From contig JAQTNV010000004.1 in the NCBI GenBank assembly GCA_028713675.1, positions 45,634 through 109,633 of the forward strand: 64,000 nucleotides of DNA. The letters run 5' to 3'. Of the stretch, positions 17,823 through 25,771 are shown piece after piece. A model generated the notes under the pieces. That model did no database searches. It had not been told where the DNA came from and was given only the letters and a program-made list of their open reading frames with translations. Every line of letters begins with the position of its first letter. The first letter of the stretch is position 1. A program made the position numbers and the translations under genes. Source of the stretch: a bacterium. Its GTDB lineage: Bacteria > Desulfobacterota > JAPLJL01.

Positions 17823-18809
17823 TTGCTGAAACCGATTGCCAACGGGGTTTATCGGGTTGAGTTGCCTTTGGCCTGGCCTCCCTGGACGGTAAATTCATAT
17901 ATTATTGATGATTCTTCCTTGACCCTGATTGATGTCGGATCAGGAAGCGAGGAGTCCCTGGAAATTCTGGAGACGGGACTGGGGGACCTGGGTTATTCGA
18001 TCAAGGAGGTTGAAAGGATCATCATTACCCATGCTCATCTTGATCACTACGGGTTGGGCACCACGGTGACCGATTTTTCTTCCGCCAAGGTTTATTTTCA
18101 TCCCTATGAAAAAGACCGTCTCTTATGCCGGATGGATAAGTATTGGAAACAGAACCAGAATAAAATCTGTGTTTTTTTTGATGAATTGGACCTGCCGGAA
18201 GAGGTGCTCAAACATTTTCAAAGCCTGGTGGCCCAATATTGCGACCAGGCTCTTCCTTTCGAAGCGCGCCAGGTCCGGGATCTCTCCCACCGGCAAAAAA
18301 TCCCCTTCGACCGTTTTACCCTGGAAGTGATTCACCTCCCGGGCCATAGCCCCGGGCATATCGCCCTCTGCGATACAAAAAAGAGGTTCATCTTTTCCGG
18401 CGACCTTTTGCTGATCAAGAGCCTGCCCAGCCCGGTGATCGATCTAGACTGGGGCAGTCCCTGGGTCCAGTACAAGGGCATGGTGGCCCAGCTTGATTCC
18501 CTGAAAAAGCTGGAAGCCTTGAAGGTCAAGCAGGTTTTCCCCGGGCACTGGGAGCCTTTTGACCAGGCCGGGTATTTTATCAGCCAGTATTTTAAGGGGG
18601 CCGTGAAATTCCAGAAGGAAATCCTTTCCCTGGTCGGCCGCGAGGAAAAAACCATTTACGAATTGACCCGGGAAACTTACGGGGGAATGTCGGATATGGC
18701 GATGTTCAATTATCTGCCCGAGGTGTTCGGCACCGTTTCCGTGCTGGTTTCCCAGGGAAAAGTTCTGTCCGAGGTTCGCGGGGGCAAGGCTTTTTACCGG
18801 GCAGTCTGA
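17823..18809 (+). CDS. MBL-fold metallo-hydrolase
   Basis: 328 residues from a TTG at 17,823, with AGGAG nine bases upstream. HAHLDH near residue 64 is the metallo-beta-lactamase metal motif; further ligands are in LPGHSPGHIAL (about 170) and DLLL (about 193), and FPGHW (about 238) supplies the last His. The C-terminal 80 residues look like a winged-helix domain, as in LACTB2/GloB-like hydrolases. Possible thioesterase, glyoxalase or nuclease-type hydrolase. Transcribed divergently from the alcohol dehydrogenase. Confidence 0.88.
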   Translation: MLKPIANGVYRVELPLAWPPWTVNSYIIDDSSLTLIDVGSGSEESLEILETGLGDLGYSIKEVERIIITHAHLDHYGLGTTVTDFSSAKVYFHPYEKDRLLCRMDKYWKQNQNKICVFFDELDLPEEVLKHFQSLVAQYCDQALPFEARQVRDLSHRQKIPFDRFTLEVIHLPGHSPGHIALCDTKKRFIFSGDLLLIKSLPSPVIDLDWGSPWVQYKGMVAQLDSLKKLEALKVKQVFPGHWEPFDQAGYFISQYFKGAVKFQKEILSLVGREEKTIYELTRETYGGMSDMAMFNYLPEVFGTVSVLVSQGKVLSEVRGGKAFYRAV

Positions 18810-18957
18810 CCAAAATCCTATCTTAATCCAAAAATATATTTGATTTAACCTTATCGTTGTAACGAACGTATTTTATTGTAGTCTGCCGATTAATCGGCTC
18901 TTTTTTTGGAGTGCAATAGCCTTGTCCTCGAGCGAAGCGAAGGATTGCTATTGCGTA

Positions 18958-19046
18958 TCAGCTTGTAGGGGAGGGGTTTGTCATCTCCCGGAAGTGCTGG
19001 ATCCCTGCTTTCCTTGACCATGCTCAGGACAAGTTGCAGGAATGAC
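18958..19046. repeat. Dispersed intergenic repeat remnants
   Basis: The 263-base gap downstream of the MBL gene carries TTGTAGGGGAGGGGTTT followed by a segment with GGATCCCTGC, TGCTCAGGACAAG and GGAATGACGA. These words recur in the gaps at 20,911, 31,963 and 56,232. At 18,911-18,957 GCAATAGCC and GCTATTGC flank a second short palindrome. No gene is seen. Confidence 0.5.
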
Positions 19047-19072
19047 GATGAATAGAGTTGAAGTGAGGGTAT

Positions 19073-20860
19073 TTATCTAGCCCGCCGCCGTGCCCGAACC
19101 AGAACAAATCCCAAAATCCCGATCAGGATCAACCACCAGGAAGCATCTGAGCCCGGAAGCGAGCGGCAGCCGCAGCCGGAGGTTCCCGCCGACTGGTCGG
19201 TGATCTGGAATTCGAGCTCGGAAGCGGAGAGGGCCGGGGTGGTAACCACAATTTGGCTCCCGGAACGGGTCCAGCCGGAATAATCTTTTCCCCCCAGCAT
19301 AACTTTATATTCCGAATCGGGATCCAGGTTGGCGATGATGAGATCGGTCGGTTCGGAAGTGGCTTCCCCGCCGTTGATGGTCAGAAACAGCCTGTGCTTG
19401 TCCGGATCCCAGATGGCCTGGTTGACGAAAGTCCTGGGGTTGGAAACAGACGAGAGGATGGGCTGCCGGTAAAATTCCGGCCCCCGGTGGGAATCGGCGA
19501 TGGTCCGGAAGTTGGATTCCGGGGTGAGGGCCCGGGCCAGGAGGGGAAAGCCGTTCTGGGCCACCTTGAGAAAATTGAACCCGAAGTAGCCGTATTGCCA
19601 CTTGTCTTCCTGCCAGGCCGGCTGGCCGAAGAAGACTTCCACTCCCTTGGTTAATTTCCGAAAAAGATCCTGATCGTCCATCTCCCGGGCCAGGACCATC
19701 CCGAAAACCGTGGAGAGGACATCCATCGCGTTCATATTGGCCATCACCCCCAGCCGGGCCGGGGAGGATTGGGCCCGATGGGCGATTAGGGGTTGAAACA
19801 TTGTTTGGGCGGCATAGGAGAACGGGCAGGTATGGTGGTGCGAGTGGCAGGAAGGCTCCGAGGATTGGGGCGAATAGGGGTCCGGGGCGGCCAGCGGCAC
19901 CGGTTCATAACCGCTGGGACTGGTAAGAATGAAGGCCGTGTCCGTGCCGAAAACATCTTCGATCACCGCGTTTTTCTTGAAAACCGGGTAGGCCGCTTCG
20001 ACAAATTTATGGTCCAGGCCGTCCAGAAATGAAAGCGACCAGGCGGTGTAGGCCCCGTTCAGGGTTTTGATGATATACGGCTGCGGATCGAAGGGAACAA
20101 ACATCTCGTAAAAGAAAGCGTTGCCGGGGTCCTGCATGTTTTCCTTTATCCAGGCGAGCCAGAGAGGGGTGACGGCCTCCAGGTCCCGGCCGGGGTCGGG
20201 GGGGACGACGTGCAGGGCGTAATGGGGCATGACGTTGCAGGGAACAAAAACCCGGTTGGTCTCACAACAGACCGCGTAATATTTTTCCCCGAGGGAATCC
20301 CGGTTGTTGAGGATGAGGTCGTAAAGATTCCCTGACAGGGAGGTCATATTGGTGGTGAATTCCAGGTCCTGGAAGGTGAGCTTTTGGTCGGAGTCGTATT
20401 TGCGGTCTCCGGCCTGGCGCTCATAGAAAGCCATCATTAAAAGGAGATGACCGGTGTACATGATGTTGTAGGGATAAAGAGGGTCGGCGCCGCCCCAGTC
20501 GGCCACCATCCAATCCTGCCAGCAGTGGTGGTTGAGCATTTTTTGAGTCAACCCGTCCAGGGCTTCGGTAAACGGTTTGGGGTAGGCGGGGGTATGCTCG
20601 GCCGCCATGGAGACCCCGTAAGCGGTAAAGGCCAGGATATAACGGCGGTAATAACCCATCCCGATGCCGACCCCGATTTCCTCTCCCCAGTCATCGGGGT
20701 TGAAGTCGTCCGGGTCGGTTTGGGAAACCGCGTGGATGTAGTTGAACAACCCCAGGGTTTCATTGTCGAGGTAGGGATAATCCTGGAAATAACCCCGGCT
20801 GGGAGCAGGAAAGAGAAAGAGAAGAAATACAATTGCTGGAATCGTTTTAGTCAGTTTCAT
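19073..20860 (-). CDS. Exported linalool dehydratase/isomerase-like protein with MYXO-CTERM-like tail
   Basis: 595 residues from the ATG at 20,860 (no clear ribosome site). A signal peptide (IPAIVFLLFLFPAPSRG) precedes a domain that resembles Castellaniella linalool dehydratase/isomerase (Ldi) as I recall it: YYRRYILAFTAYG, NIMYTGHLLLM (His about 139), CETNRVFVPC (Cys about 200 and 209, the Ldi spacing), then a GAYTAW segment and LAREMDDQDLF. In Ldi that His and the two Cys are active-site residues. A His-rich loop (SCHSHHHTCP) is inserted. A beta-sandwich-like segment (about 480-560) follows, then GCGC, one hydrophobic helix and RARRRAR, the tripartite MYXO-CTERM pattern. Suggested role: periplasmic or surface hydration/dehydration of a tertiary or allylic alcohol. 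Fold assignment is fairly strong; substrate is inference. Confidence 0.72.
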   Translation of the reverse strand: MKLTKTIPAIVFLLFLFPAPSRGYFQDYPYLDNETLGLFNYIHAVSQTDPDDFNPDDWGEEIGVGIGMGYYRRYILAFTAYGVSMAAEHTPAYPKPFTEALDGLTQKMLNHHCWQDWMVADWGGADPLYPYNIMYTGHLLLMMAFYERQAGDRKYDSDQKLTFQDLEFTTNMTSLSGNLYDLILNNRDSLGEKYYAVCCETNRVFVPCNVMPHYALHVVPPDPGRDLEAVTPLWLAWIKENMQDPGNAFFYEMFVPFDPQPYIIKTLNGAYTAWSLSFLDGLDHKFVEAAYPVFKKNAVIEDVFGTDTAFILTSPSGYEPVPLAAPDPYSPQSSEPSCHSHHHTCPFSYAAQTMFQPLIAHRAQSSPARLGVMANMNAMDVLSTVFGMVLAREMDDQDLFRKLTKGVEVFFGQPAWQEDKWQYGYFGFNFLKVAQNGFPLLARALTPESNFRTIADSHRGPEFYRQPILSSVSNPRTFVNQAIWDPDKHRLFLTINGGEATSEPTDLIIANLDPDSEYKVMLGGKDYSGWTRSGSQIVVTTPALSASELEFQITDQSAGTSGCGCRSLPGSDASWWLILIGILGFVLVRARRRAR

Positions 20861-20910
20861 CAATCGTACCGGAAGGATGAAAAAAAATTGAGCGACCCGG
20901 GCAAATTATA

Positions 20911-21012
20911 ATGAATGTCATCCTGAGCCTGAGCGAAGGATCTGGTTCATCGGTATTCTCCGTTGGAAGAGAGATTCTTCACCCCGCCAGAGGGTGGGGT
21001 TCAGAATGACAA
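20911..21012. repeat. Dispersed intergenic repeat (GTCATCCTGAGCCTGAGCG type)
   Basis: Between the Ldi-like gene and the MscS gene. It begins with TGTCATCCTGAGCCTGAGCG and ends in TTCAGAATGACA, with near-inverse ends and the internal hairpin ACCCCGCC-AGAGGGTGGGGT. The same words recur at 31,963 and 56,232. Confidence 0.6.
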
Positions 21013-21052
21013 AATATATATTTTACAAAAGTCTTGTAAATAAAATTATACC

Positions 21053-21775
21053 TTAAACCTGGGGAGGAAGGATCTTGGTGATGATCGTCTGCGACAGCTT
21101 GGAATTGGGGATGATGATCAGGTTGTTCTGCTGATTGCGGATCCGGGTCGAACGCCAGTCGGTATCGACCACCTGTCCTTCTTCTCCGCTCTGGAGTCTA
21201 ATCTGGTCTCCCACCCGGATCTGCCCGCCAATAGTCATGAAAAGGCCGGCGAAGAGGTTGGAGAGGGTTTCCTGCAGGGCCAGGGCTACGGCCAGGCCTC
21301 CGATTCCCAGGGTGGTCAGCAGGGGGGTAATGGAAACCCCCAGCTGATTCAACATGGTGATAATTCCGATCACCAGGATGGAAATCCGGGCCAGGTTCCT
21401 GGTCAGGCCGGAGAAAGGAATGGCGGTGGGAGTGCGGTCCGAGTAGAACTGGGCCAGCCGGGAGGCCAGGTTGGCGAACAGGATGGTGAAAAAAAGAATC
21501 GCCAGCGCGATCAGAAGACGATCGATCCAGCCGGACAAATTAAGTAATCTGGTCGCAAAAGAAATGCCGGGGAGAAGGGCCAGGGGGATAATCCAAGGAT
21601 GGATGGTTTGGAAAAGGATCTCTTTCCCTTTCCACTCCACCTTCCCGAGCAATTTAGGGAGATAATGCTGGCAGAGCCAGCGGAGAAAATATCCCGCCGC
21701 CAGGGAGATCAGCACAGCGGAAATGGCGAAAATTAATTGCACCAGCAATACATTGTTGTGAAACAAACTTTCCAT
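21053..21775 (-). CDS. Small-conductance mechanosensitive channel family protein (MscS)
   Basis: 240 residues: four hydrophobic segments (about 10-32, 58-78, 84-108, 122-145), then the MscS pore and beta domain, with LGIGGLAVALALQETLSNLFAGLFM (pore helix, written in parts: LGIGGLAVALAL, QETLSNLFAG) and GDQIRLQSGEEGQVVDTDWRST. It stops soon after the beta domain (IIIPNSKLSQ), so the C-terminal alpha/beta cage of E. coli MscS is missing or minimal. Expected role: pressure release in osmotic downshock, or passage of small solutes. Confidence 0.88.
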   Translation of the reverse strand: MESLFHNNVLLVQLIFAISAVLISLAAGYFLRWLCQHYLPKLLGKVEWKGKEILFQTIHPWIIPLALLPGISFATRLLNLSGWIDRLLIALAILFFTILFANLASRLAQFYSDRTPTAIPFSGLTRNLARISILVIGIITMLNQLGVSITPLLTTLGIGGLAVALALQETLSNLFAGLFMTIGGQIRVGDQIRLQSGEEGQVVDTDWRSTRIRNQQNNLIIIPNSKLSQTIITKILPPQV

Positions 21776-21997
21776 GGACCACTCCTTTCTAACTACTTAT
21801 TATTTTAATTAGATTAGAAAATAAAGGAATGGTTTCCATTTTCAGGCCGGGTCTATCCTGGAGAAGCTTATCAGGAACCGGAAGAGGCAGACGATCCCCG
21901 GGGTGATCCCGGGCATGCCTCTGACTTTAATCCCGGGAAACCGAAAGGGTGATTATTGACTTTATTATCCATTTGAATTATCTAGAATAATTGAAAC

Positions 21998-22072
21998 AGG
22001 CGCGTAGCTCAGTGGGGGAGCGCTGCCTTGACACGGCAGAGGTCGAGGGTTCAAATCCCTCCGTGCCTACCA
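21998..22072 (+). tRNA. tRNA-Val(GAC)
   Basis: Cloverleaf with a 7-base acceptor AGGCGCG/CGTGCCT (one G-T pair), anticodon stem CTGCC/GGCAG around loop TTGACAC, T arm GAGGG-TTCAAAT-CCCTC and an encoded CCA. The anticodon is GAC. The second tRNA-Val, 175 bases downstream, differs in the body by one base. Confidence 0.95.
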
Positions 22073-22083
22073 TAAAAAGAAAC

Positions 22084-22180
22084 TGTTTCGAGTTTGTCGT
22101 CTCTAGTTTCGAGTTAATAATCAAAACCAGAGACCAGAGACAATAAATATTTTTAGGCTCCGAGTTTCGAGTTAATAATA
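22084..22180. repeat. Degenerate 7-base array between the two tRNA-Val genes
   Basis: GTTTCGAG, TTTGTCG, TCTCTAG, TTTCGAG words and inverse ACCAGAG units fill the spacer. TTCGAGTTAATAAT occurs twice (about 22,108 and 22,165). Confidence 0.55.
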
Positions 22181-22247
22181 TCCGATAATTTGGGGTTGAT
22201 TTAAAGCTTACGTATTTGGTATAACATACCAGGGAATATGAAAAATC

Positions 22248-22322
22248 AGGCGCGTAGCTCAGTGGGGGAGCGCTGCCTTCACACGGCAGAGGTCGAGGGT
22301 TCAAATCCCTCCGTGCCTACCA
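22248..22322 (+). tRNA. tRNA-Val(CAC)
   Basis: Identical to the upstream tRNA-Val except for the anticodon loop TTCACAC, giving anticodon CAC. CCA is encoded. This is probably a local duplication followed by one anticodon change, giving a reader for GUG codons. Confidence 0.95.
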
Positions 22323-22544
22323 TCTTTAAAATGCAGGTTGCGGATCCTCCTTCGCCATGAATTCGGAGGACAGGTTACGGAAAGCGGAATGCTAAAACAA
22401 ATTCATACTGATCAGGCGGATAATTGCTAGTCCAAGAACTTCTTTCCCTAACAAAATTTACCAATTAAATTATGATTCTCCTCTTTGAAGCATCATTATT
22501 GCGGATGCCTCATTTGCTATTGATTTGTCCGGGGGTGACGGAAA

Positions 22545-24497
22545 TTGAGCGGAGCTGAAAACACAGTCAAGATCAAGTCGGCCGATGGATCTGTCCGCGA
22601 TTTTACCCGGGGAAAATCGGCCCGGGAGTTTATCGCGGAGATGCCCGACTCGAAGAATTTCGTCGCGGTTCTCGTCAACGGGAAACTCGCGGATCTCAAC
22701 ACCCCGATTGCGGAAGATTCCGAACTCCGGCCGGTGACGCTGACCGACCAGGAAGGAATTGATATTCTCCGGCATTCCACCTCGCACGTAATGGCCCAGG
22801 CCGTCAGGGAGCTTTTCCCGGGGGTGAAAATCGCCATCGGACCGTCGATTGAGGACGGGTTTTATTACGACTTTGAATATGGGAAATCCTTCACCCCGGA
22901 AGACCTCCTGGCCATCGAGAAAAGGATGGCGGAGATTATCCGGTCGGACGCGCCTTTTACCCGGCTGGAATGTCCCCGGGACGAGGCCATCCGTCTGTTC
23001 ACCGAACAGGGAGAAGGTTACAAGGTTGAGATTCTCAACGAGATCCCCGATCCGAAAATATCCCTTTACCGGAGCGGTGAATTTGTCGATCTCTGCCGCG
23101 GGCCCCATCTTCCCTCCACCGGGGTGATCAAGGCTTTCAAGCTCACGGGCCTGGCGGGCGCCTACTGGCGCGGGGACGAGCATCGGCAGATGCTGCAGCG
23201 GATCTACGGGACCGCATTTCCGACCCGGGAAGAGCTGGATGAGTATCTGCACCTGGTGGAGGAAGCCAAGCTCCGGGACCACCGTAAATTAGGAAAGGAA
23301 CTCGGTCTTTATTCCATCGAGGATGACATCGGCCCCGGCCTGGTCCTCTGGCATCCCAAGGGAGCGGCCGTCCGGATGGTGATCGAGGATTTCTGGAGAA
23401 AAGAGCACATCAAGAGGGGATATCAGATTTTGTTTACCCCGCATGTGGCGAGGCAAAAACTCTGGGAAAAAAGCGGACACACGGGTTTCTACCGGGAGAA
23501 CATGTTTTCCCCCATGGATGTGGAGGGGATGCCCTACCTCGTCAAACCGATGAATTGCCCGTTTCATATTTATGTTTATAAAAACCAGATCCGGAGCTAC
23601 CGGGACCTGCCGCTCCGCTACGCGGAACTGGGCACGGTTTACCGGTATGAGCGCTCGGGGGTATTGCACGGGCTTTTACGGGTCCGGGGCTTTACCCAGG
23701 ATGATGCCCACATTTTTCTGACCGAGGAACAGCTTGGACCGGAGATCGAGACGCTGATGGACTTCACCGTGGGGATGCTGAACCAGTTCGGTTTCTCCGA
23801 TTTCGAGATCTTCCTGAGCACCCGGCCGGAAAAGTCCGTCGGCAGCGCGGAAGCCTGGGAAAAAGCCACAAATTACCTGATTTCGGGCCTGCAGAAAATG
23901 GGGCTGAAATACACGGTCGATCCCGGCGCGGGGGTTTTCTACGGGCCCAAGATCGATATCAAGATCCGAGACAGCCTGAAGCGGACCTGGCAATGCTCCA
24001 CCCTGCAGGTGGACTTCAATCTGCCCGAGCGTTTCGGGGTGGAATACATTTCCGAAGACGGCAAGGCGCACCAGGCGATCATGATCCACCGGGCGCTGAT
24101 GGGGTCGCTGGAGAGGTTTTTCGGCTGCCTGATCGAGCATTACAAGGGGGATTTCCCCCTGTGGATGGCCCCGGTGCAAATGAGGGTTATCGCCATCAAC
24201 GAGCGGAATGTCGCCTATGCGCAACGGGTCTGGGAGGAGCTGCTCGGGCGGGGCATCAGGGTTGACCATGACTTCAGCCGGGAGAAATTATCTTACAAAA
24301 TTCGCAAGGCGGAACTGGAAAAAATTTCTTATTCCATTATCGTTGGAGATAAAGAAGAGAAGGCCGGGGAGATTGCTCCCCGGGGGCGGCGGGGAGAACT
24401 CGGAAAGGCGATGAAGGTTTCCGAATTTCTGGAAGGCTTGGCCCCGGAATTGTCTCTCCCGCAAAAGAAAGGAGGCGTATATCAGACGGGAAGTTAG
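22545..24497 (+). CDS. thrS: Threonyl-tRNA synthetase
   Basis: 650 residues from a TTG at 22,545 with GGGGGTGA eight bases upstream. Domains in order: TGS (1-65), the tRNA-editing SAD region (HSTSHVMAQA at about 72; CRGPHL at about 185), the class II core with MNCPFHIYVY (zinc Cys) and IHRALMGSLERF (motif 3), and the anticodon-binding domain from about 545. It charges tRNA-Thr. It opens the conserved thrS-infC-rpmI-rplT-pheST translation cluster, and its last 17 bases overlap the start of infC. The 220-base leader shows no convincing T-box. Confidence 0.97.
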   Translation: MSGAENTVKIKSADGSVRDFTRGKSAREFIAEMPDSKNFVAVLVNGKLADLNTPIAEDSELRPVTLTDQEGIDILRHSTSHVMAQAVRELFPGVKIAIGPSIEDGFYYDFEYGKSFTPEDLLAIEKRMAEIIRSDAPFTRLECPRDEAIRLFTEQGEGYKVEILNEIPDPKISLYRSGEFVDLCRGPHLPSTGVIKAFKLTGLAGAYWRGDEHRQMLQRIYGTAFPTREELDEYLHLVEEAKLRDHRKLGKELGLYSIEDDIGPGLVLWHPKGAAVRMVIEDFWRKEHIKRGYQILFTPHVARQKLWEKSGHTGFYRENMFSPMDVEGMPYLVKPMNCPFHIYVYKNQIRSYRDLPLRYAELGTVYRYERSGVLHGLLRVRGFTQDDAHIFLTEEQLGPEIETLMDFTVGMLNQFGFSDFEIFLSTRPEKSVGSAEAWEKATNYLISGLQKMGLKYTVDPGAGVFYGPKIDIKIRDSLKRTWQCSTLQVDFNLPERFGVEYISEDGKAHQAIMIHRALMGSLERFFGCLIEHYKGDFPLWMAPVQMRVIAINERNVAYAQRVWEELLGRGIRVDHDFSREKLSYKIRKAELEKISYSIIVGDKEEKAGEIAPRGRRGELGKAMKVSEFLEGLAPELSLPQKKGGVYQTGS

Positions 24498-25095
24498 AGT
24501 AAACGAAGCCATTCGGGTCCAGAAGGTCCGGTTGATCGGAGCGGAGGGCGAACAGATCGGGATTATCCCGATCCAGGAAGCCCTGAGCATGGCCCGGGAA
24601 AAGGAACTGGATCTGGTCGAGGTGGCCCGGGAGGCCGACCCCCCCGTATGCCGGATCGTGGACTACGGGAAATACAAATACATGCTGAAGAAAAAACAGC
24701 AGGAAACCCGGGGCCGGCACAGCCAGAGCCAGCTGAAAGAGGTTAAGTTCAGGATAAAAATCGGAGAGCACGATTTTAATTTCAAGGTCCAGAACATCCT
24801 GAGATTTCTCGAGGATGGAGACAAGGTCAAGTGCGTGGTCTTTTTCCGGGGACGGGAGATCATCCGGTCGGACATGGGATCTGATATCCTGAAAAAAATT
24901 ATGGAGGAAGTAAAGGATATTGCCACGGTGGATCAGGAGCCCAAGTTCGAGGGGAAGATGATGTGGATGATGCTTTCTCCCAGCTCGCGCCGGCCCCGAG
25001 CCACGGAAACCGATAACAGCACTGGAGGTGAGGATGCCAAAGATCAAGAATCGCCGGGGAGCAGCCAAACGCTTCAAACGGAGCGCCAAGGGTAA
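24481..25095 (+). CDS. infC: Translation initiation factor IF-3, ATC start codon
   Basis: 204 residues when started at the ATC at 24,481, five bases after AAGGAGG. This restores the conserved N terminus (RREVRVNEAIRV); a TTG start at 24,532 would remove it. Non-canonical AUU/AUC starts are the known basis of infC autoregulation, because IF-3 itself rejects such codons. The N domain includes LIGAEGEQIGI, the C domain RIKIGEHDFNFK and DKVKCVVFFRGREI. The C terminus is extended by about 30 hydrophilic residues (after LSPSSRRPRA), and those codons overlap the first 62 bases of rpmI in another frame. Confidence 0.93.
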   Translation: MRREVRVNEAIRVQKVRLIGAEGEQIGIIPIQEALSMAREKELDLVEVAREADPPVCRIVDYGKYKYMLKKKQQETRGRHSQSQLKEVKFRIKIGEHDFNFKVQNILRFLEDGDKVKCVVFFRGREIIRSDMGSDILKKIMEEVKDIATVDQEPKFEGKMMWMMLSPSSRRPRATETDNSTGGEDAKDQESPGSSQTLQTERQG

Positions 25096-25231
25096 GATCC
25101 TTCATAAAAAGGCGAATTTAGGCCACTTGCTGGAAGCGAAGAACCGCAAGCGCAAGCGCAGGCTGAAAAAGAAGAACGTTCTGAAGACGGTGGACCGGAA
25201 GGCCCTCAAGCGGCTCCTGCCCAACTGGTAG
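25034..25231 (+). CDS. rpmI: 50S ribosomal protein L35
   Basis: 65 residues beginning MPKIKNRRGAAKRFK, the L35 signature, with GGAGGTGAGG just before the ATG. Very basic, as expected. It starts inside the end of infC, so translation of the two is probably coupled. Confidence 0.97.
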   Translation: MPKIKNRRGAAKRFKRSAKGKILHKKANLGHLLEAKNRKRKRRLKKKNVLKTVDRKALKRLLPNW

Positions 25232-25253
25232 GGGATGTGAAGACAATTGGCTG

Positions 25254-25379
25254 AATGACCAATAACCAAATTCCAATAACCAAATTTGGAAATTGATACT
25301 TGGTTGTTCGGATTTGTTTGGTAATTTGTGTTTGGTTATTGTGATTTGTTTGGTGATTGTGATTTGGTTATTGGGATTT
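25254..25379. repeat. Eighteen-unit 7-base array in the rplT leader, with inverse halves
   Basis: The stretch divides into eighteen 7-base units without a remainder: AATGACC, AATAACC, AAATTCC, AATAACC on the left and inverse words TTTGGTT, ATTGTGA, GGTTATT on the right. The halves can pair as a long imperfect hairpin. It separates rpmI from rplT inside the translation operon, where L20-dependent control elements sit in other bacteria. Confidence 0.75.
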
Positions 25380-25408
25380 AATGTTTTAATGGAAGGGGGT
25401 TTCGAGTA

Positions 25409-25759
25409 ATGCCGAGGGTGCGAAAAGCGGTTAAATCAAGGGCGCGCCGGAAGAAAACTCTCAAGGCGGCCAAGGGTTATGTGGGAGGACGGAGCCGGAT
25501 GCTCCGGACGGCCAAGGAAACGGTCAGAAGGGCCCTGCAATACGCCTACCGGGACCGCCGGGCCAAGAAACGGGACATGCGGCGGATTTGGGTGGTCAGG
25601 ATCAGCGCCGCCTCCCGGGCTTTGGGGGTTGCTTACCGGGATTTGGTCCGGGGAATGAAGCTGGCGGGGATTGAGCTCGACCGCAAGGTCCTGGCCGATA
25701 TCGCCGCCAAGGATCCCGCCACCTTCCAGGAAATCGTGCGCCAGAGCAAGTTGTCCTGA
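25409..25759 (+). CDS. rplT: 50S ribosomal protein L20
   Basis: 116 residues, starting MPRVRKAVKSRARRKK behind GGAAGGGGG. The basic N-terminal helix and GYVGGRSRML, then LVRGMKLAGIELDRK near the C terminus, are the L20 signatures. pheS starts 12 bases later. Confidence 0.97.
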   Translation: MPRVRKAVKSRARRKKTLKAAKGYVGGRSRMLRTAKETVRRALQYAYRDRRAKKRDMRRIWVVRISAASRALGVAYRDLVRGMKLAGIELDRKVLADIAAKDPATFQEIVRQSKLS

Positions 25760-25771
25760 AAAGAGGAATAA

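Noticed and set aside
18810..19072. Small genes in the gap between the MBL hydrolase and the Ldi-like gene
   Set aside because: Only repeat remnants and short palindromes; no frame with a ribosome site.
21978..22304. Minus-strand 108-residue frame across both tRNA-Val genes (contains GFEPSTSAVSRQRSPTELRA)
   Set aside because: It is the antisense translation of the tRNAs, a known source of false protein entries.
22323..22544. T-box or threonine attenuator upstream of thrS
   Set aside because: No T-box core sequence or convincing terminator/antiterminator pair could be found; only a short TCCTCC/GGAGGA palindrome.
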